Made by a program: the position numbers and the translations under genes | Notes under the pieces: model-generated | What the model was told of the DNA's origin: nothing | Databases searched by the model: none | What the model saw: the letters and a program-made list of their open reading frames with translations, nothing else | Source: JALJPB01 sp963933115 | Lineage (GTDB): Bacteria > Pseudomonadota > Gammaproteobacteria > Enterobacterales > Alteromonadaceae | NCBI GenBank assembly: GCA_963933115.1 | Contig: CAWVSL010000004.1 | Span: 52,815 to 116,814 of the forward strand | Reading direction: 5' to 3' | Length of the DNA stretch: 64,000 nt | Shown: piece after piece, positions 1 to 9,819 of the stretch | How positions within the stretch are numbered: position 1 is the stretch's first letter | Layout: each line of letters starts with the position of its first letter

Positions 1-701
1 ATAAGTAAAATACCACCCAGTAAAAAGCCTAAGTTAATCCACTCCCAGCCTACGGCAAAATGCTGACCAAAAATAGGACTTTGAAAACTCTCTGAAATAG
101 TTAACCCTAGCGTAAGATTTGTCTTTAAGGTGTCTAAAGGCGTTGCCATAGTGTAACCATCAATATGCAGTCTTAGCTGCTCTATTGAGAATCCATCAAT
201 AGTAAAACCCGTAAAAATGGCAGAAAGTGTATTTTCAAAATCTAAATCAAAAGCCATTAAACTTAATGGTGGTTGCCACATTGTCATCTGTAGTGGAAAT
301 GAGATTAATAGCATGACATAAGCTGCCATAGCAGGGTTGAAAGGGTTATGACCTAAGCCACCATATAGTTGTTTGACAACAACAATGGCAAATATAACGC
401 CCAAGACAGAAATCCACCAAGGTGCTAATGCCGGGAGGCTTATGCCAAGCAGTACTGCGGTTAAAATAGCGCTACCATCGACTAAATCTGAGCTTATCTT
501 TTTTTTCCTCAAAGATAAAACCGAAAATTCGGCAATCAGTGCAGTCATAACCCCCAAAAATATGTGAACAATATTCCCCCAACCAAAAAAATACCATTGA
601 GCAATTATACCTGGCAGGGTGGCGTAAATAGTTAAACGCATCAGAGAAGATGTAGCGTTTTGAGTATGATTATGTGGCGAACTTTTAATCCAAAAGGCCA
701 T
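1..701 (-). CDS. rsxD: RnfD/RsxD electron transport complex subunit D (partial, C-terminus outside window)
   Basis: Membrane subunit of the Rnf/Rsx complex, which couples ferredoxin/NADH electron transfer to ion movement or, in E. coli, reduces SoxR. Translating the minus strand from the ATG at 699-701 gives about 233 residues open to the window edge; the rest lies beyond position 1. The protein has several hydrophobic segments, the conserved GGLGHNPFNPA stretch near residues 114-124 and ATPLD near residues 184-188. In the family the Thr of this motif (here Thr185) is covalently flavinylated with FMN; that is known of the family, not shown here. The start lies four bases past the rsxC stop, consistent with one operon. 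Confidence 0.93.
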   Translation of the reverse strand, partial: MAFWIKSSPHNHTQNATSSLMRLTIYATLPGIIAQWYFFGWGNIVHIFLGVMTALIAEFSVLSLRKKKISSDLVDGSAILTAVLLGISLPALAPWWISVLGVIFAIVVVKQLYGGLGHNPFNPAMAAYVMLLISFPLQMTMWQPPLSLMAFDLDFENTLSAIFTGFTIDGFSIEQLRLHIDGYTMATPLDTLKTNLTLGLTISESFQSPIFGQHFAVGWEWINLGFLLGGILL

Positions 702-705
702 AGTG

Positions 706-2580
706 TTATTTCGTCTCTATTTCTTGTTGTTTTTTTACTTTCGCTTCAGTAACCGTTGCTTTTGCTTTTGCAACCGCAGCCGCTACTCTAAACTTTCTTT
801 CTTCAGCGTTGTTTAATTCTGATTCAGGAGTATCTTTATTTTTATCTGTAGTAGCGGTGTTTAGACCGCTAAGTAGTGAATCTGTTGTCTTCACATTGTC
901 TTTAGCAACTAGCTTCTTTGCTTTAGCTCTAGCAATGGCAGCCGCAACTTGAGACTTTTTATCTAAGTTATCAGTCGTAGTTTTAGCTGTAACATTAGTT
1001 TTAACGTCACTTTCTTCCACTGAGCTTTTCATAGCTGATTTTTTTGCTTTAACACGAGCCAATGCTGCCGCTACGGCAGATGAAGCGCTTTTTCCTGAAT
1101 CTGTTTTATTACTCATCGCTACTTTGCGAGCTTCTGCTGCTTTTTTGTGTTTCGTTTCACGAGCGAGTTTTTCTTTCTCAAGTCTTAATTTTCTTGCTTC
1201 AAAACGTACTTTTGATTTTTCAGCTTGATTGTCTAACATTTGTTGTTGACGGATCTCCGCTTTAGCAACACGGTAATATTGTACTAATGGAATTTGGCTA
1301 GGGCAAACATAAGCACAGGCACCACAATCAATACAATCAAATAAATTGAGTTTGTTAAGTTGATTATAATCTTTAGCTTTAGCACTCCATTGTAATTCTT
1401 GAGGTAGTAATTGACTTGGGCAAACATCAGCACATTGACCACAGCGAATACAATCTACTTCTTTAGTTTCAGTTGATATTTCTTGCTCACTTGGTGCCAA
1501 AATACAGTTGGTTGTTTTAACAATAGGTACATTATCATTAGCTAAACTAAACCCCATCATTGGACCACCCATGATCAAGTGTTTATTATTACTTATATGG
1601 TAACCACATTGTGATAATAAATAGTGAACAGGAGTGCCTAATAATGCCCATATATTTTGCGGTTTTTCTAATGAACGTCCTGTGACCGTTACTACGCGTT
1701 TTATTAATGGTGTATCGTTTATTACTGCATCAGCTATTGCGTAGCAGGTGGCAATATTTTGCATCACTATACCCAAATCTAGTGGTAATTTTCCACTGGG
1801 CACTTCCAGACCTGTTAATAATTTTATTAATTGTTTTTCGCCACCTGATGGGTATATGGTAGGCAGTACACAAACTATTACTTTTTCTATATCCTGAGTG
1901 GCTTTTTTTAAAGCTTTAATCGCTTCTGGCTTATTATCCTCAATACCAATTAGGATATATTCAGGTTTTAATATAAGGTCTAATATCTTAATGCCATCGA
2001 TGATAGTTGCGCTTTGTTCGCGAATTAGCAGGTCATCTGCAGTAATATATGGCTCACATTCAGCAGCATTTATAATTAAGTAATCAATTGGCTTTTTTGT
2101 ACTTATTTTTATGTCAGTAGGGAAACCTGCACCCCCCATACCTGCAACCCCAGCATTGGCTATTTTATTAAGAAGCTCTTGGTGGGATAGTTTATCAAAT
2201 TCTTCACAACTCTTACGTTTCTGCCATGTATCTTCACCATCAGGTGTGATAAATATACATAAATCATTTAGCCCTGATGGGTGTGCTATTGTAGATTGCT
2301 TAATTGCACTAACTACACCACTTGTTGGTGCATGGACAGGCACAGACATCGGGCTAGAATGAAGTGTTAGTTGTTGTCCCTTTAAAACTTTGTCACCAGC
2401 CTTTACAAGTAACTTACCAATTTGACCAATATGCTGCTGAAGCGGAATAATTAATTCTTTCGGTAACTCTAAAGTTCGGATAGGCTTTTCATTAGTTAAA
2501 AACTTTTGTCCAGGCGGGTGAATACCGCCATGAAACTTCCAGAAATTTCCTTTATTAATACGCTCAATTATTGATGTCAA
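706..2580 (-). CDS. rsxC: RnfC/RsxC electron transport complex subunit C
   Basis: Peripheral NADH-side subunit of the Rnf/Rsx complex, 624 residues (E. coli 740). An N-terminal RnfC barrel/biotinyl-like region is followed by a glycine-rich FMN/NADH loop GMGGAGFPT at about 147-155. Two ferredoxin-type clusters follow, CIRCGQCADVCP (about 377-388) and CIDCGACAYVCP (about 414-425), each able to bind a 4Fe-4S centre. From about residue 450 the tail is highly charged and holds three degenerate copies of a VAAAIARAKAKK-like unit; such repeats vary in number across proteobacterial RsxC and explain most of the length difference. It sits between rsxB and rsxD, with 11 and 4 bases between genes. Confidence 0.97.
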   Translation of the reverse strand: MTSIIERINKGNFWKFHGGIHPPGQKFLTNEKPIRTLELPKELIIPLQQHIGQIGKLLVKAGDKVLKGQQLTLHSSPMSVPVHAPTSGVVSAIKQSTIAHPSGLNDLCIFITPDGEDTWQKRKSCEEFDKLSHQELLNKIANAGVAGMGGAGFPTDIKISTKKPIDYLIINAAECEPYITADDLLIREQSATIIDGIKILDLILKPEYILIGIEDNKPEAIKALKKATQDIEKVIVCVLPTIYPSGGEKQLIKLLTGLEVPSGKLPLDLGIVMQNIATCYAIADAVINDTPLIKRVVTVTGRSLEKPQNIWALLGTPVHYLLSQCGYHISNNKHLIMGGPMMGFSLANDNVPIVKTTNCILAPSEQEISTETKEVDCIRCGQCADVCPSQLLPQELQWSAKAKDYNQLNKLNLFDCIDCGACAYVCPSQIPLVQYYRVAKAEIRQQQMLDNQAEKSKVRFEARKLRLEKEKLARETKHKKAAEARKVAMSNKTDSGKSASSAVAAALARVKAKKSAMKSSVEESDVKTNVTAKTTTDNLDKKSQVAAAIARAKAKKLVAKDNVKTTDSLLSGLNTATTDKNKDTPESELNNAEERKFRVAAAVAKAKATVTEAKVKKQQEIETK

Positions 2581-2591
2581 AATATCCTCAC

Positions 2592-3146
2592 TTAATTAAG
2601 CTGGGTAACGGCAATGGCATTTAAATCCCATTGCCAATTTTGGGTGGTTTGGACAAGAGGTCTCATTTCAATACAATCTACAGGGCAGGGTGCTACACAT
2701 AAATCACAACCCGTACATTCATCAATAATAACCGTATGCATTTGCTTTGCTGCACCCAAAATTGCATCGACAGGACATGCTTGAATACACTTTGTACATC
2801 CGATGCAATCCTCTTCAATAATAAAGGCTACTTTAGGGCTGCTGTCTTGTTCATGATTTTCATTCAAAGGAAGTACCTCAACCCCCATTAAATCAGCAAT
2901 CTTTTTGATAGTGTCATCACCGCCTGGAGCACACTTATTAATTGCTTCGCCATCAGCAACAGCTTTTGCATAGGGTTTACAGCCTGGGTAGCCGCACTGA
3001 CCACATTGAGTTTGTGGCAAAAGCGCATCTATTTGTTCTGCTAAGGGGTCGCCCTCAACTTTATATTTAACTGAGGCAAAACCAAGTAAAGCGCCGAAAA
3101 GTGATGCCATAATACCTAGTACTGCGATGGCAATAATTGTTGTCAT
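2592..3146 (-). CDS. rsxB: RnfB/RsxB iron-sulfur subunit
   Basis: Ferredoxin-like subunit of the Rnf/Rsx complex, 184 residues (E. coli 192). An N-terminal membrane anchor (about 1-25) is followed by a four-cysteine Fe-S motif beginning [10 protein letters not shown] near residue 47, with a fourth Cys in NKCAPGG. Two 4Fe-4S ferredoxin motifs follow, [12 protein letters not shown] and [12 protein letters not shown]. The chain likely passes electrons between RsxC and the membrane subunits. Its start codon overlaps the rsxA stop by one base, typical of translational coupling in this operon. Confidence 0.97.
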   Translation of the reverse strand: MTTIIAIAVLGIMASLFGALLGFASVKYKVEGDPLAEQIDALLPQTQCGQCGYPGCKPYAKAVADGEAINKCAPGGDDTIKKIADLMGVEVLPLNENHEQDSSPKVAFIIEEDCIGCTKCIQACPVDAILGAAKQMHTVIIDECTGCDLCVAPCPVDCIEMRPLVQTTQNWQWDLNAIAVTQLN

Positions 3147-3727
3147 TAAAATTTCACCAACCCAGAAAACCCCATAAATGCTAACGACATTAATCCTGCA
3201 GTAATCATCGCAATTGCGGGACCTTTAAATGGTTTAGGTACATCAGCATTAACTAGTTTCTCTCGCATTGCGGAAAACATAATGATGACTAAAGAAAAAC
3301 CTACTGCGGCACCAAAACCATATGTTATTGATTCAAAAAAGTTATGTTGCTCTTTAATATTAAGAAGAGCGACGCCTAAAACAGCGCAATTAGTGGTGAT
3401 TAATGGTAAGAAAATACCAAGTAAACGATATAAATTGGCACTGGTTTTATGAACAACCATTTCAGTAAATTGAACAACAACGGCAATAACTAAAATAAAA
3501 GTCATTGTTGTTAGGTATTCAAGAGAAAGTGGGACAAGAATATAATTATTGATTAAATAACTTAATAAAGAGGCAAGGGTCATCACAAACGTGGTTGCAA
3601 AAGACATACCTATTGCAGTTTCTGTTCGTGAAGAAACGCCCATAAAAGGGCATAAACCTAAAAATTGTACTAAAACAAAGTTGTTAACAAGAACAGTACC
3701 AATAAGTAGCAGTAGATAATCAGTCAT
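3146..3727 (-). CDS. rsxA: RnfA/RsxA membrane subunit
   Basis: Integral membrane subunit of the Rnf/Rsx complex, 193 residues, the family's usual length (E. coli RsxA 193). The sequence is almost entirely hydrophobic with about six membrane segments. It includes the conserved N-terminal [16 protein letters not shown] region (about 15-30) and TTNCAVLG at about 111-118. The Cys residues in these two motifs are known in the family to coordinate a membrane-embedded Fe-S centre. It is the first gene of the minus-strand rsxABCD operon; its promoter should lie in 3728-3850, but I could not identify a convincing one, and the Shine-Dalgarno sequence is weak. Confidence 0.97.
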   Translation of the reverse strand: MTDYLLLLIGTVLVNNFVLVQFLGLCPFMGVSSRTETAIGMSFATTFVMTLASLLSYLINNYILVPLSLEYLTTMTFILVIAVVVQFTEMVVHKTSANLYRLLGIFLPLITTNCAVLGVALLNIKEQHNFFESITYGFGAAVGFSLVIIMFSAMREKLVNADVPKPFKGPAIAMITAGLMSLAFMGFSGLVKF

Positions 3728-4179
3728 TTATTTTATAAGTCATAATAAAGTTGAAACTATTATCCGTCTTTATTAATCAATAAACAACGTGTTAGTTGTA
3801 AGGTTATTGTCAGTTTTAGCTGATGGGGATCAAAAAAACTAACTATTATTATAAATAGCGTTCAATTAGGCGTTTAAAATAATTTTATTTTCTTGTTGAT
3901 GGCATTAGTTATTAGGAATATAAAATTTCTGGTAAACAATAATGAAATTGGTGGTTTATTATTAAAAATATCGAATTATCAATAATACATCATATTAAAT
4001 ATAACTATTGTCAGAATTTAGCCTCTTAATTTCTCATTTGCTAGACTGATAATATCTGTATTTATTTAGCTGCTATTAATATTAGTTAAATCAGTTGTAG
4101 TTTGTTAGTTAATCAAAATAGGGACATGATTTTTTAAGTAATAACTGTGTAAAATAACGACTTATTTTCTTATTTAACC
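3728..4179. other. AT-rich intergenic region, rsxA / rimP divergent
   Basis: About 450 very AT-rich bases between the rsxA start and the rimP-leader promoter. I see no open frame with a credible ribosome binding site, no tRNA and no repeat. It must hold the rsxABCD promoter on the minus strand, but no -35/-10 pair stood out. Confidence 0.5.
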
Positions 4180-4208
4180 TTGCGCTTGTTATGTAGTATC
4201 TATATAAT
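4180..4208 (+). promoter_or_regulatory. Sigma70-type promoter of the rimP leader
   Basis: TTGCGC at 4180-4185 and a perfect TATAAT at 4203-4208 are separated by 17 bases. Transcription would start near 4215 and run into the structured leader ahead of rimP-nusA-infB. Confidence 0.8.
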
Positions 4209-4214
4209 TCACGC

Positions 4215-4368
4215 AGCTTAAATATAGCGAGAGTACACTGAAAAATTTTGAAGGATTTTCTGGATAAATTTAACCCTCGTTATACACGATCAATTGTTCA
4301 GCTTTTATGCTAATAATTGGTACACATAGGGTTCAGTGATACAAGCCCCTAGTGACAGGGGCTTTTTT
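4215..4368 (+). ncRNA. Structured leader RNA of rimP-nusA-infB (rimP-leader type attenuator)
   Basis: Starting at the promoter above, about 150 bases can fold into a nested structure. GTACACTGAA (from about 4233) pairs with TTCAGTG-ATAC (about 4332-4342). Inside this, AACCCT pairs with AGGGTT, and within that a hairpin is made by CAATT..AGC and GCT..AATTG. The RNA ends in an intrinsic terminator at 4343-4368. Rfam describes a gammaproteobacterial rimP leader at exactly this place, a putative attenuator ending in a terminator. I assign it by position and architecture, not by a covariance search. An independent small RNA is the main alternative. Confidence 0.65.
4343..4368 (+). terminator. Intrinsic terminator/attenuator in the rimP leader
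   Basis: Eight-base-pair stem AAGCCCCT/AGGGGCTT with a six-base loop, followed directly by six T residues. It lies between the leader promoter and rimP, so readthrough is required for expression from that promoter. Confidence 0.85.
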
Positions 4369-4439
4369 GTATGTTTTTTTTAATACAACGTTATTTTGCC
4401 GTTATATTAGACTCATTACATAACAGTTATAGTGTCTCT

Positions 4440-4459
4440 GGGCTTTACGCCCTTTTTTT
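4440..4459 (+). terminator. Second short terminator-like hairpin before rimP
   Basis: GGGC-TTTAC-GCCC followed by seven T residues, about 60 bases upstream of the rimP start. The four-pair stem is short but GC-only. It may be a second attenuation point or close a short transcript starting near 4396-4430. Confidence 0.5.
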
Positions 4460-4520
4460 GTTTTTGGGCTTTTTATAATTAAGGTAATAGTGAATAACTT
4501 TACTGATTGGAGAAATACGA

Positions 4521-4982
4521 TTGGCTAAATTTGAACAGAAATTGACTGATATGTTAAGACCTGCTGTTGAAGAAGTAGGTAAAGAATTGCTTGGCTGTGA
4601 ATTTATTAGCGCTGGTAATCATTCAGTTTTACGTTTGTTTATTGATCATGAGAATGGTGTGGAAGTTGACGACTGTGCAGAAGTTAGCCGTCAAGTAGGT
4701 GCTATTTTGGATGTTGAAGACCCTATAAGCTCAGAATATAGTCTAGAAGTTTCATCACCAGGTTTAGATCGTCCATTATTCGAAATGTTGCATTTTCAAG
4801 CAGTCATTGGTGAAACTATAAATGTTAAATTGTCGATGCCACTTAACGGCCGTCGTAAATTTAAGGGTAAATTAGAAGCTATTGAGAATGATACTCTTGT
4901 TGTTTCACTTGATGGTGAAGAATACGAGCTTATTTTCAGTAATGTTGACAAGGCTAACCTTGTTTATAATTTTGACAAATAA
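4521..4982 (+). CDS. rimP: Ribosome maturation factor RimP
   Basis: Cytoplasmic 30S assembly factor, 153 residues (family about 150). The N-terminal alpha/beta domain carries LRLFIDHENGV and the family-typical SPGLDRPL (about 79-86). The C-terminal Sm-like barrel includes RRKFKGKL. The start is a TTG preceded at 4509-4514 by GGAGAA; no in-frame ATG upstream has comparable spacing, and the resulting N-terminus MAKFEQKLTDM matches family length. First gene of the rimP-nusA-infB operon. The weak start codon may contribute to the control suggested by the leader. Confidence 0.95.
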   Translation: MAKFEQKLTDMLRPAVEEVGKELLGCEFISAGNHSVLRLFIDHENGVEVDDCAEVSRQVGAILDVEDPISSEYSLEVSSPGLDRPLFEMLHFQAVIGETINVKLSMPLNGRRKFKGKLEAIENDTLVVSLDGEEYELIFSNVDKANLVYNFDK

Positions 4983-5030
4983 TTTATTGAATGACTATTC
5001 AATAATAATCACAGATAAAGGCAAAGTAGC

Positions 5031-6524
5031 ATGAGTAAAGAAATATTACTGGTTGTAGATGCTGTTTCTAATGAAAAAGCATTACCTCGTGAGAGTATTT
5101 TTGAAGCAATGGAAACTGCTTTAGAAACTGCCACTAAGAAAAAATATGATGGCGACATCGCTGTTCGTGTATCTATTGATCGTACCACAGGTGAATTTGA
5201 TACTTTTCGACGTTGGTTGGTAGTAAATGACGATCACGATATGGAAAATTCATATGCCGAAATAACTTTATCCGCCGCTCAATATGGTGACGTTGAAATA
5301 GGTTTAGGGGATTATTTTGAAGAACAAATTAAGTCGGTAACCTTCGATCGCGTTACTACACAAACAGCTAAGCAAGTGATTGTACAAAAAATACGTGAAG
5401 CGGAACGGGCATTAATTGTTGATGCTTATCAAGATCAAATTGGTGAGCTAGTTACTGGTGTCGTTAAAAAAGCTAGTCGTGATAGCGTTATTTTAGATTT
5501 AGGTAATAATGCCGAAGCGATTATTTATCGTGATGATATGTTACCACGCGAAAATTTCCGTCCTGGTGATCGTATTCGTGGTCTGTTATACGAAATCAAA
5601 CCGGAAGCCCGTGGTGCCCAGTTATTTGTTAGCCGAACTAAACCTGAAATGTTAATTGAACTTTTCAGCATTGAAGTACCAGAAATTGGTGAAGAAATGT
5701 TAGAAATTAAGGGCGCTGCTCGTGACCCAGGCTCTCGTGCTAAAATTTCTGTGAAAAGCAATGATAAGCGCCTTGACCCTGTGGGTGCTTGTGTTGGTAT
5801 GCGTGGTTCACGTGTTCAAGCCGTATCAGGTGAGTTAGGCGGTGAACGTGTTGATATCGTCTTGTATGACGATAACCCTGCTCAATATGTTATTAATGCG
5901 ATGTCTCCCGCTGAAGTCGCTTCAATTATTGTTGATGAAGATAAAGGCACGATGGATATTGCTGTTGAAGAAAGTAACTTAGCTATGGCTATCGGTCGTA
6001 GCGGTCAGAACATTCGTTTAGCAAGTCAGTTAACTGGCTGGGAACTGAATGTGATGACAGTAAGCGATATGAATGAAAAGCATCAAGCCGAAAATGATAA
6101 AGTGATTACTTTATTTACAGATAAACTTGATGTCGACGATGATTTTGCTGGCATGTTAGCTGACGAAGGCTTTACTTCATTAGAAGAAATTGCTTTTGTT
6201 CCTGTTGCTGAATTATTAGAAATTGATGGTTTAGATGAAGAAATGGTTGAAGCCTTAAGAGAGCGTGCTAAAGAGGCGATTACTACGCAAGCATTAGCTA
6301 GCGAAGAAACACTTGAAGGGACAGAACCAGCGGCAGACTTATTAGCCCTTGAAGGTTTAGAACGTCATTTGGCCTTTGTACTTGCTAGTCGAGGTGTTAT
6401 CACTCTTGAAGATTTGGCAGAACAAGGTGTAGATGAGATTTCTGATATTGAAGAATTAGATGAAACCAAAGCGGGTGAGCTTATTATGGCTGCTCGAAAT
6501 ATTTGTTGGTTTAATGAAGAATAA
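5031..6524 (+). CDS. nusA: Transcription termination/antitermination protein NusA
   Basis: RNA polymerase-binding elongation factor, 497 residues (E. coli 495). By position: N-terminal RNAP-binding domain (1-130), S1 domain (about 135-200, with [20 protein letters not shown]), KH1 and KH2 (about 225-345, containing [11 protein letters not shown] and [11 protein letters not shown]), then two acidic repeats (about 365-420 and 435-490), which in enteric bacteria contact the alpha subunit and lambda N. It lies 48 bases after rimP and 22 bases before infB in the classic operon. In E. coli NusA autoregulates this operon; the leader hairpins upstream would be the natural site. Confidence 0.98.
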   Translation: MSKEILLVVDAVSNEKALPRESIFEAMETALETATKKKYDGDIAVRVSIDRTTGEFDTFRRWLVVNDDHDMENSYAEITLSAAQYGDVEIGLGDYFEEQIKSVTFDRVTTQTAKQVIVQKIREAERALIVDAYQDQIGELVTGVVKKASRDSVILDLGNNAEAIIYRDDMLPRENFRPGDRIRGLLYEIKPEARGAQLFVSRTKPEMLIELFSIEVPEIGEEMLEIKGAARDPGSRAKISVKSNDKRLDPVGACVGMRGSRVQAVSGELGGERVDIVLYDDNPAQYVINAMSPAEVASIIVDEDKGTMDIAVEESNLAMAIGRSGQNIRLASQLTGWELNVMTVSDMNEKHQAENDKVITLFTDKLDVDDDFAGMLADEGFTSLEEIAFVPVAELLEIDGLDEEMVEALRERAKEAITTQALASEETLEGTEPAADLLALEGLERHLAFVLASRGVITLEDLAEQGVDEISDIEELDETKAGELIMAARNICWFNEE

Positions 6525-6546
6525 TTTCCCCGGGAGAAAATCATAG

Positions 6547-9234
6547 ATGTCAAACGTAACAGTTGAAGATCTAGCTAAAGAAATCGGAACACCGGTGGAT
6601 CGTTTGATTAGCCAGTTGGCTGATTCAGGCGTGAAAAAAACGGTAACTGATTCAGTAACGCAAGAAGAAAAAGAAGCTTTGTTAGAACATTTAAAAAAAC
6701 AACATGGTGATGATTCTACTGCGAAACCGAACAAAATGACGCTCAACCGTAAAACTAAATCTACTTTAGTACTAGGTCATGGTAGCAAGGCTAAATCGGT
6801 ACAAGTTGAAGTTCGTAAAAAACGTACTTACGTAAAACGTAGTGATGTTGAATTACAACAAATTGCTGAAGCTGAAGCCAATGCAGAAGCAGAAATAGCT
6901 AAAAAAGCAGAAGCTGAAGCAGAAGCTAAAGCATTAGCTGATGCAAAAGAAGCTGTTAATGTTAAAGCAGCAGCTGCAGCGAAAGCTGAAGTCGCAGCTG
7001 AAGCGGCTGACAAAGCAAAAGCTGAAGCGGCTGAAAAAGCTAAACAAGCTGCTGTAGCAAAAGCTAAAGATATCAAAGAAGGTAAAGTTGCACCTGAGCC
7101 AGTTAAAGTAGTGGAATCAGAAGAAGCAAAAGCCCTTCGTTTGCAACAAGAAAAAGAAGTTGCGGCTAAAATTGAACTTGAAGCTAAAGAAGCAGCTGAT
7201 GCAGCCCGTAAACTTGCGGAAGAAAATGAAGATCGCTGGAAAATACAAGAAGCTGAGCGTAAAGCAAAAGAGCAAGAAGTTGTTCATTTAACCTCTTCTA
7301 AATACGCTCAAGAAGCAGAAGATAAAAGTGACTCAGCTGATGAGGGTGCTCGCCGACGTCGTAAGAAAAAAGGTTCACCAGATAAAGCCCCACGTGGTGG
7401 CAAAGGTAAATCTAGAGGTAAATTATCTCTAAATTCACCAGAGAGTTTAAAACATGGCTTTACTAAGCCGGTAGAAACGAAAGTTCAAGAAATTCGTATT
7501 GGTGAAACAATCTCTGTTGCCGAACTCGCTAATAAAATGGCGAAAAAAGGTGCTGAAGTTGTTAAAGCCATGTTTAAAATGGGTGCGATGGCCACTATTA
7601 ACCAAGTTATTGATCAAGAAACTGCCGCGTTAGTTGCAGAAGAAATGGGCTTTAACGTTGTTATAGTTAAAGAAAACGCACTAGAAGATGCAGTGCTAGC
7701 AGACCGAGATGATTCAGGTGAAGCTATTACTCGTGCACCCGTTGTTACTATTATGGGTCATGTTGACCATGGTAAAACATCACTACTTGATTACATTCGT
7801 GAAGCAAAAGTTGCTGATGGTGAAGCGGGTGGTATTACCCAGCATATTGGTGCTTACCATGTAGAAACTGGTCATGGTATGATTACTTTCTTAGATACAC
7901 CGGGACATGCCGCCTTTACTGCTATGCGTTCTCGTGGTGCTAAAGCGACTGATATTGTTATTATTGTTGTTGCCGCTGATGATGGTGTAATGCCACAAAC
8001 GGTTGAGGCAATACAGCATGCTAAAGCATCTGATGCACCAATTATCATTGCTGTGAACAAAATGGACAAAGAAGGTGCTGACCCAGATCGTGTTAAGAGC
8101 GAACTATCTCAACATGACGTTTTATCTGAAGAATGGGGTGGAGAAGTCCAATTTGTCCATGTTTCAGCAAAAACTGGTTTAGGTATTGATGAACTACTTG
8201 ATGCTATTTTACTTCAATCAGAAGTATTAGAACTTACCGCTGTTGTTGACAAAATGGCAAATGGTGTAGTTGTTGAGTCTAAATTGGATAAACATCGTGG
8301 CCCGGTAGCTACTGTTCTTGTTCAAGAAGGTACTATTAATCAAGGCGATATTGTTCTTTGTGGTTTAGAGTATGGTCGTGTTCGTGCTATGCGCGATGAG
8401 AATGGTAAAATTATTCAATCAGCAGGCCCTTCAATACCAGTTGAAATACTCGGTTTAAGTGGAGTACCAATTTCTGGTGACGAGGCTACTGTTGTTAAAG
8501 ATGAGAAGAAGGCACGTGAAGTGGCTTTATATCGTCAAGGTAAATTCCGTGATGTTAAATTAGCCCGTCAACAAAAGGCTAAACTTGAAAACATGTTTGC
8601 TAACATGGCTCAAGGTGAAATATCTGAAGTTAATGTGGTATTGAAGTCTGATGTACAAGGTTCTTTAGAGGCAATCTCTGATTCATTAATTAAACTATCT
8701 ACTGATGAAGTTAAAGTTAAGATTATTGGTTCAGGCGTAGGTGCTATTACTGAAACTGATGCAACCCTTGCTGCAGCATCTAATGCAATTGTTGTCGGTT
8801 TTAATGTTCGTGCTGATGTTTCTGCCCGTAAAGTGATTGAGTCAGAAAATATCGACTTACGATACTATAGCGTAATATACAGCTTAATTGATGAAGTTAA
8901 ACAAGCGATGAGCGGTATGCTTGCGCCTGAGTTTAAACAAGAAATCATTGGCCTTGCCCAAGTACGTGATGTCTTTAAATCACCTAAAATCGGTGCAATT
9001 GCCGGTTGTATGGTTACTGAAGGTGTCATCAAACGTAGCCAACCAATTCGTGTTTTACGTGAAAACGTTGTTATTTACGAAGGTGAGCTAGAGTCTTTAC
9101 GTCGATTTAAAGACGATGTACAGGAAGTACGTAACGGTATTGAATGTGGTATTGGTGTTAAGAACTATAATGATGTAAGAGTCGGCGATCAAATCGAAGT
9201 CTTTGAAATCATTGAAATTAAACGTTCACTTTAA
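6547..9234 (+). CDS. infB: Translation initiation factor IF-2
   Basis: GTPase that brings initiator tRNA to the 30S subunit, 895 residues (E. coli 890). The N-terminal IF2-N domain (1-55) is followed by a long Ala/Glu/Lys-rich helix-forming linker (about 95-270) whose repetitive codons create a spurious open frame on the other strand. A second IF2-N-like domain leads into the G domain: G1 GHVDHGKT at 404-411, G3 DTPGH, G4 NKMD, G5 SAKTG. Domains II-IV follow and end in an [13 protein letters not shown] tail. The start has a strong GGGAGAAAA ribosome binding site. Internal in-frame starts could give a shorter isoform as in E. coli; I did not settle one. Confidence 0.98.
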   Translation: MSNVTVEDLAKEIGTPVDRLISQLADSGVKKTVTDSVTQEEKEALLEHLKKQHGDDSTAKPNKMTLNRKTKSTLVLGHGSKAKSVQVEVRKKRTYVKRSDVELQQIAEAEANAEAEIAKKAEAEAEAKALADAKEAVNVKAAAAAKAEVAAEAADKAKAEAAEKAKQAAVAKAKDIKEGKVAPEPVKVVESEEAKALRLQQEKEVAAKIELEAKEAADAARKLAEENEDRWKIQEAERKAKEQEVVHLTSSKYAQEAEDKSDSADEGARRRRKKKGSPDKAPRGGKGKSRGKLSLNSPESLKHGFTKPVETKVQEIRIGETISVAELANKMAKKGAEVVKAMFKMGAMATINQVIDQETAALVAEEMGFNVVIVKENALEDAVLADRDDSGEAITRAPVVTIMGHVDHGKTSLLDYIREAKVADGEAGGITQHIGAYHVETGHGMITFLDTPGHAAFTAMRSRGAKATDIVIIVVAADDGVMPQTVEAIQHAKASDAPIIIAVNKMDKEGADPDRVKSELSQHDVLSEEWGGEVQFVHVSAKTGLGIDELLDAILLQSEVLELTAVVDKMANGVVVESKLDKHRGPVATVLVQEGTINQGDIVLCGLEYGRVRAMRDENGKIIQSAGPSIPVEILGLSGVPISGDEATVVKDEKKAREVALYRQGKFRDVKLARQQKAKLENMFANMAQGEISEVNVVLKSDVQGSLEAISDSLIKLSTDEVKVKIIGSGVGAITETDATLAAASNAIVVGFNVRADVSARKVIESENIDLRYYSVIYSLIDEVKQAMSGMLAPEFKQEIIGLAQVRDVFKSPKIGAIAGCMVTEGVIKRSQPIRVLRENVVIYEGELESLRRFKDDVQEVRNGIECGIGVKNYNDVRVGDQIEVFEIIEIKRSL

Positions 9235-9257
9235 TACGTAAACCTCTAATATTAATG

Positions 9258-9283
9258 AAAACGGAGGCTATAGCCTCCGTTTT
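9258..9283 (+). terminator. Intrinsic terminator after infB
   Basis: Perfect 11-base-pair stem AAAACGGAGGC/GCCTCCGTTTT with a four-base loop, T-rich on its 3' side. It lies 24 bases beyond the infB stop and separates infB from rbfA-truB, which in many relatives are co-transcribed. Confidence 0.9.
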
Positions 9284-9393
9284 GTTTTCAGTTTAATAGT
9301 GATATTGACGGATTGACAAATTGTAGGTGCGACAAGCATTGATCAGTTTGACACTCGTAACAATAAACTAATAACTGTTATTAAGGAATTTTT

Positions 9394-9816
9394 ATGGCTA
9401 GAGAATATGCCCGTACTGACCGTGTTGGTCAGCAAATCCAAAAAGAAGTTGCGCTTATTTTGATGCGCGAAATTAAAGATCCACGTTTAAGCATGACCAC
9501 AGTTTCTGCGGTAGAAGTGACTCGTGATTTAGCTTATGCCAAAGTATTTGTTACGTTTTTTACTAGCGAACAAGATGAAATTGATGCTTCAATTGAAGTA
9601 TTAACTGAAGCAGAAGGTTACATTCGTTCATTACTAGCTAAGCGTCTACGCGCACGAATTATGCCACATTTAAGATTTGTTTATGATAAATCAATGGTTG
9701 AAGGCGTTCGCATGTCAGCTCTAGTTGATAAAGCACTAGCAAGTGATAAGGGTGATACGAGTTCTGAACATACTGATACACCTTCTACTGATGTTGATGC
9801 ATCTGGAGAGCACTAG
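9394..9816 (+). CDS. rbfA: 30S ribosome-binding factor RbfA
   Basis: Cold-adaptation and 16S rRNA maturation factor that binds the 30S subunit, 140 residues. The KH-like core is clear: [16 protein letters not shown] at the N-terminus, [23 protein letters not shown] in the middle and [15 protein letters not shown] near 90-105. The last about 25 residues are a low-complexity Ser/Thr/Asp tail. The start has AAGGA eight bases upstream. It is separated from truB by three bases, so the two are co-transcribed. Confidence 0.97.
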   Translation: MAREYARTDRVGQQIQKEVALILMREIKDPRLSMTTVSAVEVTRDLAYAKVFVTFFTSEQDEIDASIEVLTEAEGYIRSLLAKRLRARIMPHLRFVYDKSMVEGVRMSALVDKALASDKGDTSSEHTDTPSTDVDASGEH

Positions 9817-9819
9817 TTA

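Noticed and set aside
373..567. Plus-strand 64-codon frame at the window start
   Set aside because: Lies entirely inside rsxD, which is clear on the minus strand; its translation shows no family features.
4215..4368. 6S RNA, SRP RNA, RNase P RNA or a tRNA in the rimP leader region
   Set aside because: Size and conserved core sequences of those RNAs are not present; position and terminator fit the rimP leader better.
6828..7076. Minus-strand open frame of 82 codons rich in Ala and Ser
   Set aside because: It is the complement of the Ala/Glu/Lys-rich linker of infB; the repetitive codons avoid stops on the other strand. No ribosome binding site or family match.
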